Assembly (NCBI GenBank): GCA_014804245.1 | Contig: JAAVAE010000052.1 | Span: 1-33,253, forward strand | Source: Lachnospiraceae bacterium | GTDB lineage: Bacteria; Bacillota; Clostridia; Lachnospirales; Lachnospiraceae | Length of the DNA stretch: 33,253 bases | Direction of reading: 5' to 3' | Part shown: positions 8,407 through 18,156 of the stretch, piece after piece | Position numbering within the stretch: position 1 is the stretch's first letter | Layout of the letters: each line of letters opens with the position of its first letter | Made by a program: the position numbers and the translations under genes | The notes under the pieces: generated by a model | Databases searched by the model: none | Told to the model about the DNA's origin: nothing | What the model saw: the letters and a program-made list of their open reading frames with translations, nothing else

Positions 8407-9405
8407 TTATTCTGGAATTTCAAGCCCTAAATGATGATATGCCAAATCTGTCACGACTCTTCCCCTTGGAGTACGATTGATAAATCCATTTTTCAAAAGA
8501 TACGGCTCATAGACATCCTCTATGGTGCCGGAATCCTCTCCGATTGCCGCTGCAAGTGTATCTAAGCCCACAGGTCCTCCGCCGAATTTTTGTATCATTG
8601 ATAAAAGAATGTTCCTGTCGATATGATCCAGCCCCATCCTGTCCACATCCATCAGATCCAGTGCCGTCATTGCAACCGCTTCCGTTATAATGCCGTCATG
8701 TTTTACCTGCGCATAATCCCTGACCCTTTTCAGGATCCTGTTGGCAAGTCTCGGCGTCCCCCGGCTTCTTTTTGCCATCTCTATGGCGCCCGCCGGTTCA
8801 ACCGGGGCATTTAAGACTCTTGCCGACTGCATGATGATCGTCTGCAACTCTTCCACGCTGTAAAATTCCAGCCGATGTATAATACCGAACCGATCCCGCA
8901 AAGGCGCCGTCAAAAGCCCTGCCCGTGTAGTAGCGCCGACCAGAGTAAAGTGAGGCAGATCAAGCCGTATAGATCTTGCGGTAGGTCCCTTACCTATCAT
9001 AATGTCAATGGCAAAGTCTTCCATGGCCGGATAAAGCACTTCCTCTACTTGACGGTTCAGTCTGTGGATTTCATCCACAAAAAGCAGATCCCCCTCCTGC
9101 AAATTATTTAAAATAGCCGCCATTTCTCCCGGCTTTTCTATTGCCGGACCGCTGGTGACCTTCATATTTACCCCCATTTCATTTGCTATGATTCCGGCAA
9201 GCGTAGTTTTGCCAAGGCCGGGCGGACCATAAAAAAGCACATGATCAAGGGAATCATTTCTCTGCTTTGCAGCTTCTATGTAAATTTTTAAGCTATCCTT
9301 GATTTTGGATTGACCAATATAGTCATTCAATTTTTGAGGACGAAGGGAACCTTCAATTCGTATGTCTTCTTCCTGCAAATTTGTCTCTATCATTCTTTTT
9401 GCCAT
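8407..9405 (-). CDS. ruvB: Holliday junction branch migration helicase RuvB
   Basis: The 332-residue AAA+ ATPase has the RuvB N-terminal [11 protein letters not shown] motif, Walker [10 protein letters not shown] starting at residue 60, Walker B DEIH at 111-114, the sensor region GATTRAGLL and the C-terminal winged helix ending in a RTPRGRV motif. Length is typical. With RuvA it forms the motor that drives branch migration of Holliday junctions in recombinational repair. It lies 24 nt downstream of ruvA in the classical ruvAB order. Confidence 0.98.
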   Translation of the reverse strand: MAKRMIETNLQEEDIRIEGSLRPQKLNDYIGQSKIKDSLKIYIEAAKQRNDSLDHVLFYGPPGLGKTTLAGIIANEMGVNMKVTSGPAIEKPGEMAAILNNLQEGDLLFVDEIHRLNRQVEEVLYPAMEDFAIDIMIGKGPTARSIRLDLPHFTLVGATTRAGLLTAPLRDRFGIIHRLEFYSVEELQTIIMQSARVLNAPVEPAGAIEMAKRSRGTPRLANRILKRVRDYAQVKHDGIITEAVAMTALDLMDVDRMGLDHIDRNILLSMIQKFGGGPVGLDTLAAAIGEDSGTIEDVYEPYLLKNGFINRTPRGRVVTDLAYHHLGLEIPE

Positions 9406-9429
9406 ACTTCCTGCTCCATATCCTCTGTT

Positions 9430-10038
9430 TTAAAACATATTTTTAAGCGCAAGCTTTAAGATTGTCTCTGCATCCATATCATCCGTCAACTGAACGCCTT
9501 TTACTGCATGAAGGGCATCTGACGCAGAATAGCCAAGCGCTGTAAGCGCTTCCACAGCTTCGTTTCTGGCATGATTTTCTATACCGGACAATCCCGCTCC
9601 CGGCTGATTCATCTCTTTATGAATCAATGTATCTTCAAGGGAAATCTTATCCTTCAGATCAAGGATGACCCTTTCCGCTGTTTTCTTTCCAATACCCGGT
9701 GCTTTGGAGATAGCAGCGGCATCGCCTGAAATAATCGCAAACCGCAGATCGTCCGCACTCATGACCGAAAGAATCGCCAGCCCTCCTTTAGGACCGATTC
9801 CATTTACCGTAATCAGCTTTTTGAAGACTTCAAGATCATCCCGTGTCAGAAAACCATACAAACTGAACATATCCTCCCTGACGCAGGTATAGGTATATAA
9901 TTTCACCTCTTCATCCACTCCGGGGAGATGAGATGCCGTTCCAGTAGAAATCTTGATGTTATATCCAATGCTTCCTGTATCCACCACCACATTTTCTTCT
10001 GTGATGTCCTCTATTCTTCCTTTTACAAATGCTATCAT
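9430..10038 (-). CDS. ruvA: Holliday junction DNA-binding protein RuvA
   Basis: The 202-residue protein starts MIAFVKGRIEDITEENVVVD, the RuvA OB-fold. It has two helix-hairpin-helix elements (LITVNGIGPKGGLAIL and ISKAPGIGKKTAERVILDLKDK) and a C-terminal RuvB-contact domain (EAVEALTALGYS). It binds the four-way junction and loads RuvB. The ATG follows immediately on the TAA of the Gx transporter gene, so it belongs to the same transcript. Confidence 0.98.
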   Translation of the reverse strand: MIAFVKGRIEDITEENVVVDTGSIGYNIKISTGTASHLPGVDEEVKLYTYTCVREDMFSLYGFLTRDDLEVFKKLITVNGIGPKGGLAILSVMSADDLRFAIISGDAAAISKAPGIGKKTAERVILDLKDKISLEDTLIHKEMNQPGAGLSGIENHARNEAVEALTALGYSASDALHAVKGVQLTDDMDAETILKLALKNMF

Positions 10039-10542
10039 TTAAGGGTTTCCTTTCGATAATATAGTTTGAATATACGGCAGGACAAGCGCCGCCACCATCC
10101 CTATCAAAATGCCGGTCAAAAGACCAGCGATTACAAGAATCGGCACATAATAGACAATCCCATAAGTCTCCACCACGAAAAATGCCACAAGAATCTGCCC
10201 CATATTGTGTGCGACACCTCCCGCTGCACTTACCACCGGGACATGGAACCAATGGGTCTTCTTAAGAATTATCATAATAAGTGCACTGATTAAAGCCCCT
10301 GCCATAGAATAAATCATCATGGACATGCTGCCAAACATAAAACCGCCAAGCAAAGCCTTGACCGTGGTTAAAACCAGCGCCTCCTTCCATCCAAATAAAT
10401 ACAGGCAAAGTACCACTGCAAGATTTGCTAGCCCCAATTTGATTCCGGGGATTCCGCTTTGAAATGGTATGATCGTTTCAATATAGGACAGAATCAACGC
10501 AAAGGCCAATAGAAGCCCTAAATAAGCTGTCTTATTTTTCAT
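10039..10542 (-). CDS. Gx transporter family / heptaprenyl diphosphate synthase component I-like membrane protein
   Basis: The 167-residue protein has about five membrane helices and the family pattern IPFQSGIPGIKLGLANLAVVL, followed by a glycine-rich helix GGFMFGSMSMMIYSMAGAL. The family is annotated as heptaprenyl diphosphate synthase component I or as a Gx transporter of the ECF S-component type. The substrate is unknown. It starts 2 nt after the NusG-II gene, a pairing common in Firmicutes, and it abuts ruvA. Confidence 0.85.
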   Translation of the reverse strand: MKNKTAYLGLLLAFALILSYIETIIPFQSGIPGIKLGLANLAVVLCLYLFGWKEALVLTTVKALLGGFMFGSMSMMIYSMAGALISALIMIILKKTHWFHVPVVSAAGGVAHNMGQILVAFFVVETYGIVYYVPILVIAGLLTGILIGMVAALVLPYIQTILSKGNP

Positions 10543-10544
10543 CT

Positions 10545-10919
10545 TCAGTAAGTGACTGCATCCAGATCACTTTCCTCCTTTGATTCAATTTGTATCACCA
10601 GCTTATGAGGAAGACAGATGATGCTTTCACCGTTTCTGGTAATGGCTCTTTGCCTGACGCACAGTCCGTCCGGACAGTCCGCATCGGAAACAGAAACCTG
10701 TCCGCCGCTGATGAGAAGCAGATTATAGCCTTCCTCTTCGTAGGGGATAGAAATAGTCTGATCTTCCAGCACACTGTAGGTTCCGATTTCCTGACCATCC
10801 TGGAGTATCCTGACTACCGCAGGTGCACCTTTATTTAATAACAGGGGAACCAGCCAGAGCATCAGCGCTGTGAGCAGGATTCCCATAAGAAGTATCATGT
10901 CATTTTTTATTTTTTTCAT
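10545..10919 (-). CDS. NusG domain II-containing membrane-anchored protein
   Basis: The 124-residue protein has an N-terminal membrane helix (about residues 8-28) and an extracytoplasmic NusG_II domain with the motif DADCPDGLCVRQ and a later ICLPHKLVIQI strand. Such proteins occur beside Gx transporters and redox/flavin genes; their function is not established. The Cys pair could form a disulfide outside the cell. The upstream promoter predicts a transcript starting at or very near the ATG, and no clear ribosome binding site is visible. Confidence 0.85.
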   Translation of the reverse strand: MKKIKNDMILLMGILLTALMLWLVPLLLNKGAPAVVRILQDGQEIGTYSVLEDQTISIPYEEEGYNLLLISGGQVSVSDADCPDGLCVRQRAITRNGESIICLPHKLVIQIESKEESDLDAVTY

Positions 10920-10925
10920 AGATTC

Positions 10926-10954
10926 ATCTTACCATATACGAACATATGTTTCAA
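10926..10954 (-). promoter_or_regulatory. strong sigma-A-type promoter for the NusG-II/ruvAB operon
   Basis: On the minus strand TTGAAA (10954-10949) is followed after 17 nt by TAAGAT (10931-10926), with a TG one nt before it, i.e. an extended -10. The predicted start falls about 7 nt further on, at or next to the A of the ATG at 10919. Confidence 0.7.
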
Positions 10955-10969
10955 GTCATTTTAACTCAT

Positions 10970-11007
10970 GGCATAAAACAACGGATGCCACGCTTTGCGT
11001 GACATCC
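10970..11007 (-). terminator. terminator of the PrsA-like gene
   Basis: On the minus strand GGATGTCACGC and GCGTGGCATCC (one G-U pair) form an 11-bp stem around AAA at 10983-11007, followed by GTTGTTTTATG. It lies 16 nt after the stop of the foldase gene and separates it from the NusG-II promoter. Confidence 0.85.
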
Positions 11008-11023
11008 TTACTGTATCGGTATC

Positions 11024-12295
11024 TTATTCAGAACTTCCATCTGTACCATTGTCCCCAGCATTTATTTCTGCGGTTTCTTCGGCTGTTTCACTTTCTTCTA
11101 TCGTCAGATATTTCAGATTTCCCTTTGTGTCTGTCACCTGATAATTTTCAATAAGAGCTGATATATATTCGGATACCGCCTGGCTTGCCAGAGTACTTGA
11201 AATATTTGCATCATCAGCTTCATCGTAATATCTGTTCACGAACTCTACCACATAATATTGATTATAGCTCTCATCCTTTAAAACTGCGATATCTCCTGCC
11301 TTACGTCCTTCATCGTATAACCAGTCTGATACGACAGAAGGGATAGCGGAGGAATTTCTTCCTTCGTTAAGGCTGTATTCCGTTTCCTCATCTTCATACG
11401 AAGCTTTCATATCCTCGGAAGCATTTTGAGCACATAACTCTTCAAAATCTTCTCCGTCCTGACGCGCCTTCATCATCGCATCCGCCTTATCGCTTAATTC
11501 ATCCATAGCCGCGTTTATTTCATCCTCTGTGGCTTCTGCGGAAACATCTGCGGTAAAGGTAAAGCTTCTATAATCTACTTTATCATAATCTACTTTATGC
11601 TCTTCATAATACGCCTTAACCTCTTCTTCCGAAGGAGTATTTATTTCAAGCAGTTCATCATAATATGCATTTGCAACCATGCCTTCTTTTACAAATGGGG
11701 CTGTATTCTTTTCGGTCGCATAGGTTCCGAAATTCTGCTTGTAAAACTCATTTACGCTTGTCCCCGCAGAATCAGCAGCTGCCTTGAATTCAGTCAGAAA
11801 GCTTTCGTATTCCTCTGTTGTATCATAAGTAAATCCCGCCTTTCCGGCATCATCCACCAGCGCCTTCGTCTGCCTGATCTGCTCTACCGTCATTTCATCA
11901 AACAAATCTTTCCATGTCATATCTTCCGTATACTGCTGTTTTGAAAAATCACCGGAAGTATCCAGCCCCAGATATGGCAGGATGGATGACATACTGTTTA
12001 AATAGTTATTGACAGTCGTCTCATAATAATAATCATACTCAAGTCCCGTAAGTTCATGCTCACCCACTTTAACATAAGTTCCGTTAAGCGCTGCATTCTT
12101 TCTGATGATAGGCGCGGCTATAGAAGCCACGATGACCACTACTACTACAAGTCCGATAACCGCCGCAATCATTTTTGTCAATTTGGCCTGGCGTTCATCT
12201 TTTAACTTCTGCTGTCTCCTCGCTTCCATCTTGCGGTCATATTTTGTCTGAATCTTCTGCTCCGTTTTTACTTCAGGCGTATTATTCTTAGCCAT
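11024..12295 (-). CDS. membrane-anchored SurA/PrsA-like peptidyl-prolyl isomerase family protein
   Basis: The 423-residue protein has a charged cytoplasmic N-terminus, one membrane helix (about residues 39-65) and a large acidic extracytoplasmic part. The order, a SurA_N-like helical region (about 100-220), a KAYYEEHKVDYDKVDYRSF segment and a divergent parvulin-like domain (about 225-385), matches PrsA/SurA foldases that help secreted proteins fold. There is no lipobox, so unlike classical PrsA it is held by a membrane helix. The C-terminal tail is Glu/Thr-rich. It is preceded by GAGGAGG at a good distance and has its own terminator. Parvulin catalytic residues are not clearly conserved, so it may be a pure chaperone. 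Confidence 0.8.
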   Translation of the reverse strand: MAKNNTPEVKTEQKIQTKYDRKMEARRQQKLKDERQAKLTKMIAAVIGLVVVVVIVASIAAPIIRKNAALNGTYVKVGEHELTGLEYDYYYETTVNNYLNSMSSILPYLGLDTSGDFSKQQYTEDMTWKDLFDEMTVEQIRQTKALVDDAGKAGFTYDTTEEYESFLTEFKAAADSAGTSVNEFYKQNFGTYATEKNTAPFVKEGMVANAYYDELLEINTPSEEEVKAYYEEHKVDYDKVDYRSFTFTADVSAEATEDEINAAMDELSDKADAMMKARQDGEDFEELCAQNASEDMKASYEDEETEYSLNEGRNSSAIPSVVSDWLYDEGRKAGDIAVLKDESYNQYYVVEFVNRYYDEADDANISSTLASQAVSEYISALIENYQVTDTKGNLKYLTIEESETAEETAEINAGDNGTDGSSE

Positions 12296-12418
12296 TTGTA
12301 AAGTTCCTCCTCATTTCCAATCATTTATCTTCTCTGACTTCCTATCCTAGCAGGAAAATGTGTCTATCCTGTGAATACCCCTGCTATTTTACTACATTTT
12401 TAATAGAAAAGAAAGTAT

Positions 12419-12910
12419 TTAAGAAAAATGATTGATATAATTTACCAATCCTTCCGCCGCAATGATCTTCTGCATGAACTCCGGGAATGCCTGCCCCTTA
12501 AACTGAGTTCCCTTGGTGAGATTCTTAATGATACCGGATTCAAAATCCACTTCGACTTCATCCCCCTGGCTGATTCCCTTTGCCGCCTCAGGGCATTCGA
12601 TAATCGGAAGTCCTATATTGATGGCATTTCTATAAAAAATTCTTGCAAAGGTCTCTGCAATCACACAGCTTACACCGGCTGCCTTGATGGCGATGGGTGC
12701 ATGCTCTCTGGAGGAACCGCAGCCAAAATTCTTATCAGCCACAATGATATCGCCTTTCTTCACATTTTTGATGAAGTCCTTATCAATATCTTCCATACAG
12801 TGTGACGCCAGTTCTGCCGGATCTGATGAATTCAGGTATCTGGCGGGAATGATTACATCCGTATCTACATTATCTCCATATTTAAAAACAATTCCTTTTG
12901 CTGCTTTCAT
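12419..12910 (-). CDS. leuD: 3-isopropylmalate dehydratase small subunit
   Basis: The 163-residue protein starts [27 protein letters not shown] and has the signature [11 protein letters not shown], both typical of the LeuD swivelling domain. With LeuC it isomerises 2-isopropylmalate to 3-isopropylmalate in leucine synthesis. An in-frame TTG seven codons upstream is less likely than the ATG at 12910, which has AAGGA 8 nt before it. It follows leuC at 29 nt and is the last gene of the leftward branched-chain amino acid block. Confidence 0.95.
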   Translation of the reverse strand: MKAAKGIVFKYGDNVDTDVIIPARYLNSSDPAELASHCMEDIDKDFIKNVKKGDIIVADKNFGCGSSREHAPIAIKAAGVSCVIAETFARIFYRNAINIGLPIIECPEAAKGISQGDEVEVDFESGIIKNLTKGTQFKGQAFPEFMQKIIAAEGLVNYINHFS

Positions 12911-12939
12911 GTTCGTTTTCCTTTCTTTCAACCTAAATC

Positions 12940-14202
12940 TTATAATTGACAGGGACAGGAAATCTTTCCTGTGACGGCGCTTGCAGCCGCTACAGCGGGG
13001 CTTGCAAGATAAATTTCAGAATCCACATGTCCCATACGCCCTACAAAGTTACGGTTCGTTGTAGATACGCACCTCTCACCTTCCGCCAATATTCCCATGT
13101 ACCCTCCAAGACAGGGACCGCAGGTAGGTGTGCTTACAATGGCGCCTGCCTCGATAAAGATTTTAAGAAGACCTTCCTCCATCGCCTGCATATAAATCGA
13201 CTGGGTCGCCGGAATAACGATACATCGCATTCCCTTTGCTACATGTCTTCCCTTTAAGACCTCTGCTGCGATACGCATATCATCAATACGTCCGTTCGTA
13301 CAGGAACCAATCACCACCTGATCGATCTTAATATCCTCTTTGATCTCATCAATCGTTCTGGTATTCTCCGGCAGGTGCGGGAATGCAATGGTGGGACGTA
13401 AGGTGCTTAAGTCGATGGTATATTCTTCATCATAAACCGCATCCTCATCCGCCTCATAAACAGTATAAGGTTTCTTAGAATGCTCCTTCATATATGCGAT
13501 GGCAAGATCATCCACAGGGAATATACCATTCTTTCCGCCGGCTTCAATTGCCATATTGGCAATTGTGAATCTGTCATCCATAGTCAGATTCTTGATGCCC
13601 TCTCCTGTAAACTCCATGGACTTATATAAAGCACCGTCCACACCAATCATTCCTATTATATGCAAGATTACATCCTTGCCGCTCACCCACTTGGATGGTT
13701 TTCCTACCAAATTGAATTTGATAGCTGCCGGTACCTTGAACCATGCTTTTCCGGTTGCCATTCCAGCCGCCATATCCGTGCTTCCCACGCCTGTTGAAAA
13801 AGCCCCCAGTGCGCCGTAAGTGCAGGTGTGTGAATCTGCACCGATAATCACATCCCCTGCTACTGTCAGACCTTTTTCGGGAAGAAGGGCATGTTCGATT
13901 CCCATCTCTCCTACTTCAAAATAATTGGTAATCTCATTGCGATAAGCAAATTCCCTTACGCATTTGCAATGCTCTGCGGATTTAATATCCTTATTTGGAA
14001 CAAAATGATCCGGTACGAGCGCGATCTTATCCTTGTCAAACACGCCATTTACCTTCATTTTTTCCATTTCTTTAATAGCAACAGGACTTGTGATATCATT
14101 TCCAAGAACCAGATCCAACTCTGCTTCTATCAACTGCCCTGCTTCTACTTTATCAAGTCCGGCATGTGCTGCCAGTATTTTCTGGGTCATCGTCATTCCC
14201 AT
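12940..14202 (-). CDS. leuC: 3-isopropylmalate dehydratase large subunit
   Basis: The 420-residue protein is a LeuC-type aconitase-family enzyme. Cysteines that would hold the 4Fe-4S cluster are at about 301 (GSCTNGR), 361 and 364 (TCGPC), and the active-site region [13 protein letters not shown] is intact. The start at 14202 gives the common N-terminus [15 protein letters not shown] with GGGAGG about 9 nt upstream; an ATG two codons earlier is too close to that site. It works with LeuD encoded next. leuA and leuB are not in the window. Confidence 0.95.
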   Translation of the reverse strand: MGMTMTQKILAAHAGLDKVEAGQLIEAELDLVLGNDITSPVAIKEMEKMKVNGVFDKDKIALVPDHFVPNKDIKSAEHCKCVREFAYRNEITNYFEVGEMGIEHALLPEKGLTVAGDVIIGADSHTCTYGALGAFSTGVGSTDMAAGMATGKAWFKVPAAIKFNLVGKPSKWVSGKDVILHIIGMIGVDGALYKSMEFTGEGIKNLTMDDRFTIANMAIEAGGKNGIFPVDDLAIAYMKEHSKKPYTVYEADEDAVYDEEYTIDLSTLRPTIAFPHLPENTRTIDEIKEDIKIDQVVIGSCTNGRIDDMRIAAEVLKGRHVAKGMRCIVIPATQSIYMQAMEEGLLKIFIEAGAIVSTPTCGPCLGGYMGILAEGERCVSTTNRNFVGRMGHVDSEIYLASPAVAAASAVTGKISCPCQL

Positions 14203-14244
14203 GGTCATTCCCTCCCGAAAATCATTTTCATCTTTTAATTCAAC

Positions 14245-14276
14245 GAAAGACCATTGGAAAAAACCAACGGTCTTTC
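14245..14276 (-). other. stem-loop in the ilvC-leuC gap
   Basis: GAAAGACCATTGG and CCAACGGTCTTTC flank AAAAAA, giving a 13-bp stem that in the minus-strand RNA is complete with one G-U pair and has a U6 loop. There is no T-run after the 3' arm, so it is not a standard terminator. It could be a processing or stability element or a weak attenuator between ilvC and leuC. Confidence 0.6.
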
Positions 14277-14314
14277 TATGCTGTTTGATTCAGGTTACAA
14301 CTATTGTCTATAAA

Positions 14315-15424
<1,110 letters not shown>

Positions 15425-15922
15425 TTACAGATAAGTAACGTTTTCTGTTCCTCTTCCCAGACCTGCAATACCCGTTCTTGCAAGTTCCAGGATTTCATAG
15501 CCTTCTAAGAGATTGATGAATGCTTCGATTTTTTCTTGATTTCCTGTCAATTCTACAATAAGACTGTCCGATGCCACGTCGATAATCTTTGCGCGGAAAA
15601 TATCTGCTATGGCAATAACGCCCTGCCTCTGATTCTGGTTCGTCTTTACTTTGATGAGAGCCAGTTCACGATAGACGCTGTTTTCCGGAGCAAGTTCCTT
15701 GATATCCCTTACATCCACCAACTTTGCCACCTGTTTTTCAATCTGATCGAGGATTTCATCATCCCCGGAAGCAACTATGGTGATTCTGGTAAACCTGGGA
15801 TCAGCTGTAACACCTGCCGTAATGCTTTCAATATTATAACCTCTTCTTGAAAAAAGACCTGAAATACGGCTTAACACGCCCGAGGTATTGTCCACTAAAA
15901 GCTGAAATACTTTCTTACGCAA
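15425..15922 (-). CDS. ilvN: acetolactate synthase small (regulatory) subunit, copy B
   Basis: The 165-residue protein is an IlvN/IlvH regulatory subunit: N-terminal ACT domain (VFQLLVDNTSGVLSRISGLFSRRGYNIESI) and C-terminal ALS small-subunit domain ending in ARTGIAGLGRG. It activates IlvB and gives feedback inhibition by valine. The start is TTG at 15922, with a perfect AAGGAGG 8 nt upstream; the ATG that lies between them is out of frame. It is the second of two adjacent paralogues, both after ilvB. Confidence 0.92.
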   Translation of the reverse strand: MRKKVFQLLVDNTSGVLSRISGLFSRRGYNIESITAGVTADPRFTRITIVASGDDEILDQIEKQVAKLVDVRDIKELAPENSVYRELALIKVKTNQNQRQGVIAIADIFRAKIIDVASDSLIVELTGNQEKIEAFINLLEGYEILELARTGIAGLGRGTENVTYL

Positions 15923-16011
15923 CTTTTCATCCTCCTTAACATTTAAAAATCATTTTATCAACATACCAGTGAAAAGTCAACTTACATAATTAATAGAAAT
16001 ATTGATTTATT

Positions 16012-16497
16012 TTAATCTGTCTCATTACACTTCTGAAGCGCAAGTGTGCCGGTACGTGCCACTTCCACGATACTGACTGTTTTGAACATACTGATCAAAA
16101 GCTGCACTCGCTCCGGCGTATCGCACATCTGGATCAGCATCAGATTCTTTGACATATCCACGATCTGCGCATTCATGATCTCGCAGATCTCCATGATATC
16201 CCTGCGGTTGCTCTTGTTGTATTTTACCTTCATAAGAAGCAGTTCCCTGCTGATGCTGCTGGCTTCATCAAAAGTCTTCACCTTGATGACATCCAGCTTT
16301 TTGTTCAGTTGCTTTTCTATCTGCTCTATGGTACGTTTATCCCCGCTGCTTACAATGGTCATGCAGGAAACCTGAGAATCATCTGTTTCTCCCACCGCAA
16401 GGGAATCAATGTTGAAGCACCTTCTGGAAAACAGCCCTGCCACCTTGCAAAGTACACCGGAACGGTTTTCTACTAATACGGAATAAATTTTTTTCAT
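16012..16497 (-). CDS. ilvN: acetolactate synthase small (regulatory) subunit, copy A
   Basis: The 161-residue protein has the same plan as its neighbour: ACT domain with NRSGVLCKVAGLFSRRCFNIDSLAVGETD and a C-terminal domain ending VEVARTGTLALQK. It is clearly diverged from copy B, especially in the C-terminal half, so the two are not a recent duplication. It begins 13 nt after ilvB with a GGAGG-type site and is probably the main partner of that subunit. Having two small subunits may allow different effector responses, which is inference. Confidence 0.9.
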   Translation of the reverse strand: MKKIYSVLVENRSGVLCKVAGLFSRRCFNIDSLAVGETDDSQVSCMTIVSSGDKRTIEQIEKQLNKKLDVIKVKTFDEASSISRELLLMKVKYNKSNRRDIMEICEIMNAQIVDMSKNLMLIQMCDTPERVQLLISMFKTVSIVEVARTGTLALQKCNETD

Positions 16498-16510
16498 AGT
16501 CCTTTCCTCC

Positions 16511-18127
16511 TTACTTTACCAAATCCATAGGGTTAATGATACATTCCAAAAGTACAGATTCATCCTCTTTTAAGAATTCATCTAAAATCTCATCTGCCTT
16601 ATCCATATTCTCAAGCCGGAGGAACTTCATATCATAAGCCGACGAAAGCTTTTCAAGGTCGGGACTTCCCGATAAATCCACCACAGAATAATGATCCTTA
16701 TAAGTATAATGCTGATACTCTCTTACCATTCCCAGATAATTATTCTTAAGTACGATGATCTTCACCGCAATCCCATGCTGACGCATAGTCGCAAGTTCCA
16801 TCATGGACATCTGGAAGGAACCGTCACCGCAGACGGCAATGACCTGTTTCCCTTTATCAGCCAGTTTAGCACCCATGGCTGCCGGAATAGAATATCCCAT
16901 GGTTCCCATTCCGCCGGAGGTAAGGAATCTTCCCTTCTTTACAATGTGATAGCCGCAGGACCAGATCTGATTCTGCCCCACGTCAGCAACATAGATACCG
17001 TCATCCCGCATTTTTTCGGACAGCAGTGTGATAAATCCGGCAGGATCCACATAGGCAGGATCCGGATTACGCTTCGGAACCATTGTTTCTCTATATGTAT
17101 TTAATGTATCCAGCCACTTATCATGCTCACATTCAAACTCCTGTGCAAGCAGATCTTCAAAAATGTGCTTTGCATCGCCCACCAGCGGTATGGTAGGACC
17201 CACATTCTTTCCGATTTCAGCCGGATCCACATCAATATGAATCAGCACCTTGTTATTTGTGATAAGATCAGGTTGACTGACTGCACGGTCCGCAACTCTC
17301 GCACCCACCATGATCAAAAGATCGGATTCATTCATCGCCCTGTTGGCATAGGGTTTTCCGTTGTTGCCCACCATGCCGAAATAAAGGGGATGTCGGGTTG
17401 GAACGACCCCGATTCCCATCATCGTTGAAACCACCGGAATCTTATGTTTTTCAGCGAAGGCGAGTAATTCCTTTTCTCCGTCCGAAAGCAGGACGCCGCC
17501 CCCGGCACAGATGATTGGCCGTTTTGCCTTTTCAAGTTCTGCCGCCACTTTTTTGATCTGTACCATATTTCCCTTTACAGTAGGCTTATAAGTACGCATG
17601 GAAATGGTCTCAGGATAACTAAACTTCCGAATTTCTGCATTCTGGATGTCAATAGGTACATCAATCAGAACAGGTCCCTTTCTTCCTGTATTAGCAATGT
17701 GGAATGCCTCCTTAAAGATCCGAGGAATATCACTGGCATCCTTTACAAGATAGCTGTATTTCACAAAAGACTCCACCGCCCCTGTGATATCTGCCTCCTG
17801 GAACACATCGCTCCCAAGCAGCTCGGAATTAACCTGTCCGGTAATGCATACAAGAGGTATGCTGTCTGCAAAAGCGGTTGCAATTCCGGTGATCACATTG
17901 GTAGCCCCGGGACCGGAAGTGACAGCGCATACTCCCACTTTCCCTGAAACCCTGGAAAGACCGCTTGCAGCATGGGCTGCATTCTGCTCTGTCCGTATAA
18001 GTATGGTCTGTATCGGTGAATCCAAAATACTGTTATAGAATGGGCATATAGCCACCCCGGGATAACCAAAAACATATTCAACGCCTTCTGCCTCCAGGCA
18101 TTTTACGATTGCATCTGCTCCTATCAT
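16511..18127 (-). CDS. ilvB: acetolactate synthase large (catalytic) subunit
   Basis: The 538-residue protein is a thiamine-diphosphate enzyme of the acetohydroxyacid synthase type. The catalytic Glu47 lies in RTEQNAAHAASG, the SGPGATN motif follows, and the cofactor motif runs from GDGSFQMSMMEL to LKNN near residues 434-463. It makes acetolactate and acetohydroxybutyrate, the first common step of branched-chain synthesis. Two regulatory-subunit genes lie directly downstream, which supports a biosynthetic rather than catabolic enzyme. It is slightly short for the family but complete. It starts 29 nt after metH with AAAGGAG upstream. Confidence 0.94.
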   Translation of the reverse strand: MIGADAIVKCLEAEGVEYVFGYPGVAICPFYNSILDSPIQTILIRTEQNAAHAASGLSRVSGKVGVCAVTSGPGATNVITGIATAFADSIPLVCITGQVNSELLGSDVFQEADITGAVESFVKYSYLVKDASDIPRIFKEAFHIANTGRKGPVLIDVPIDIQNAEIRKFSYPETISMRTYKPTVKGNMVQIKKVAAELEKAKRPIICAGGGVLLSDGEKELLAFAEKHKIPVVSTMMGIGVVPTRHPLYFGMVGNNGKPYANRAMNESDLLIMVGARVADRAVSQPDLITNNKVLIHIDVDPAEIGKNVGPTIPLVGDAKHIFEDLLAQEFECEHDKWLDTLNTYRETMVPKRNPDPAYVDPAGFITLLSEKMRDDGIYVADVGQNQIWSCGYHIVKKGRFLTSGGMGTMGYSIPAAMGAKLADKGKQVIAVCGDGSFQMSMMELATMRQHGIAVKIIVLKNNYLGMVREYQHYTYKDHYSVVDLSGSPDLEKLSSAYDMKFLRLENMDKADEILDEFLKEDESVLLECIINPMDLVK

Positions 18128-18156
18128 TTAATTTCTTCACTCCTTTTTCTATTTTC

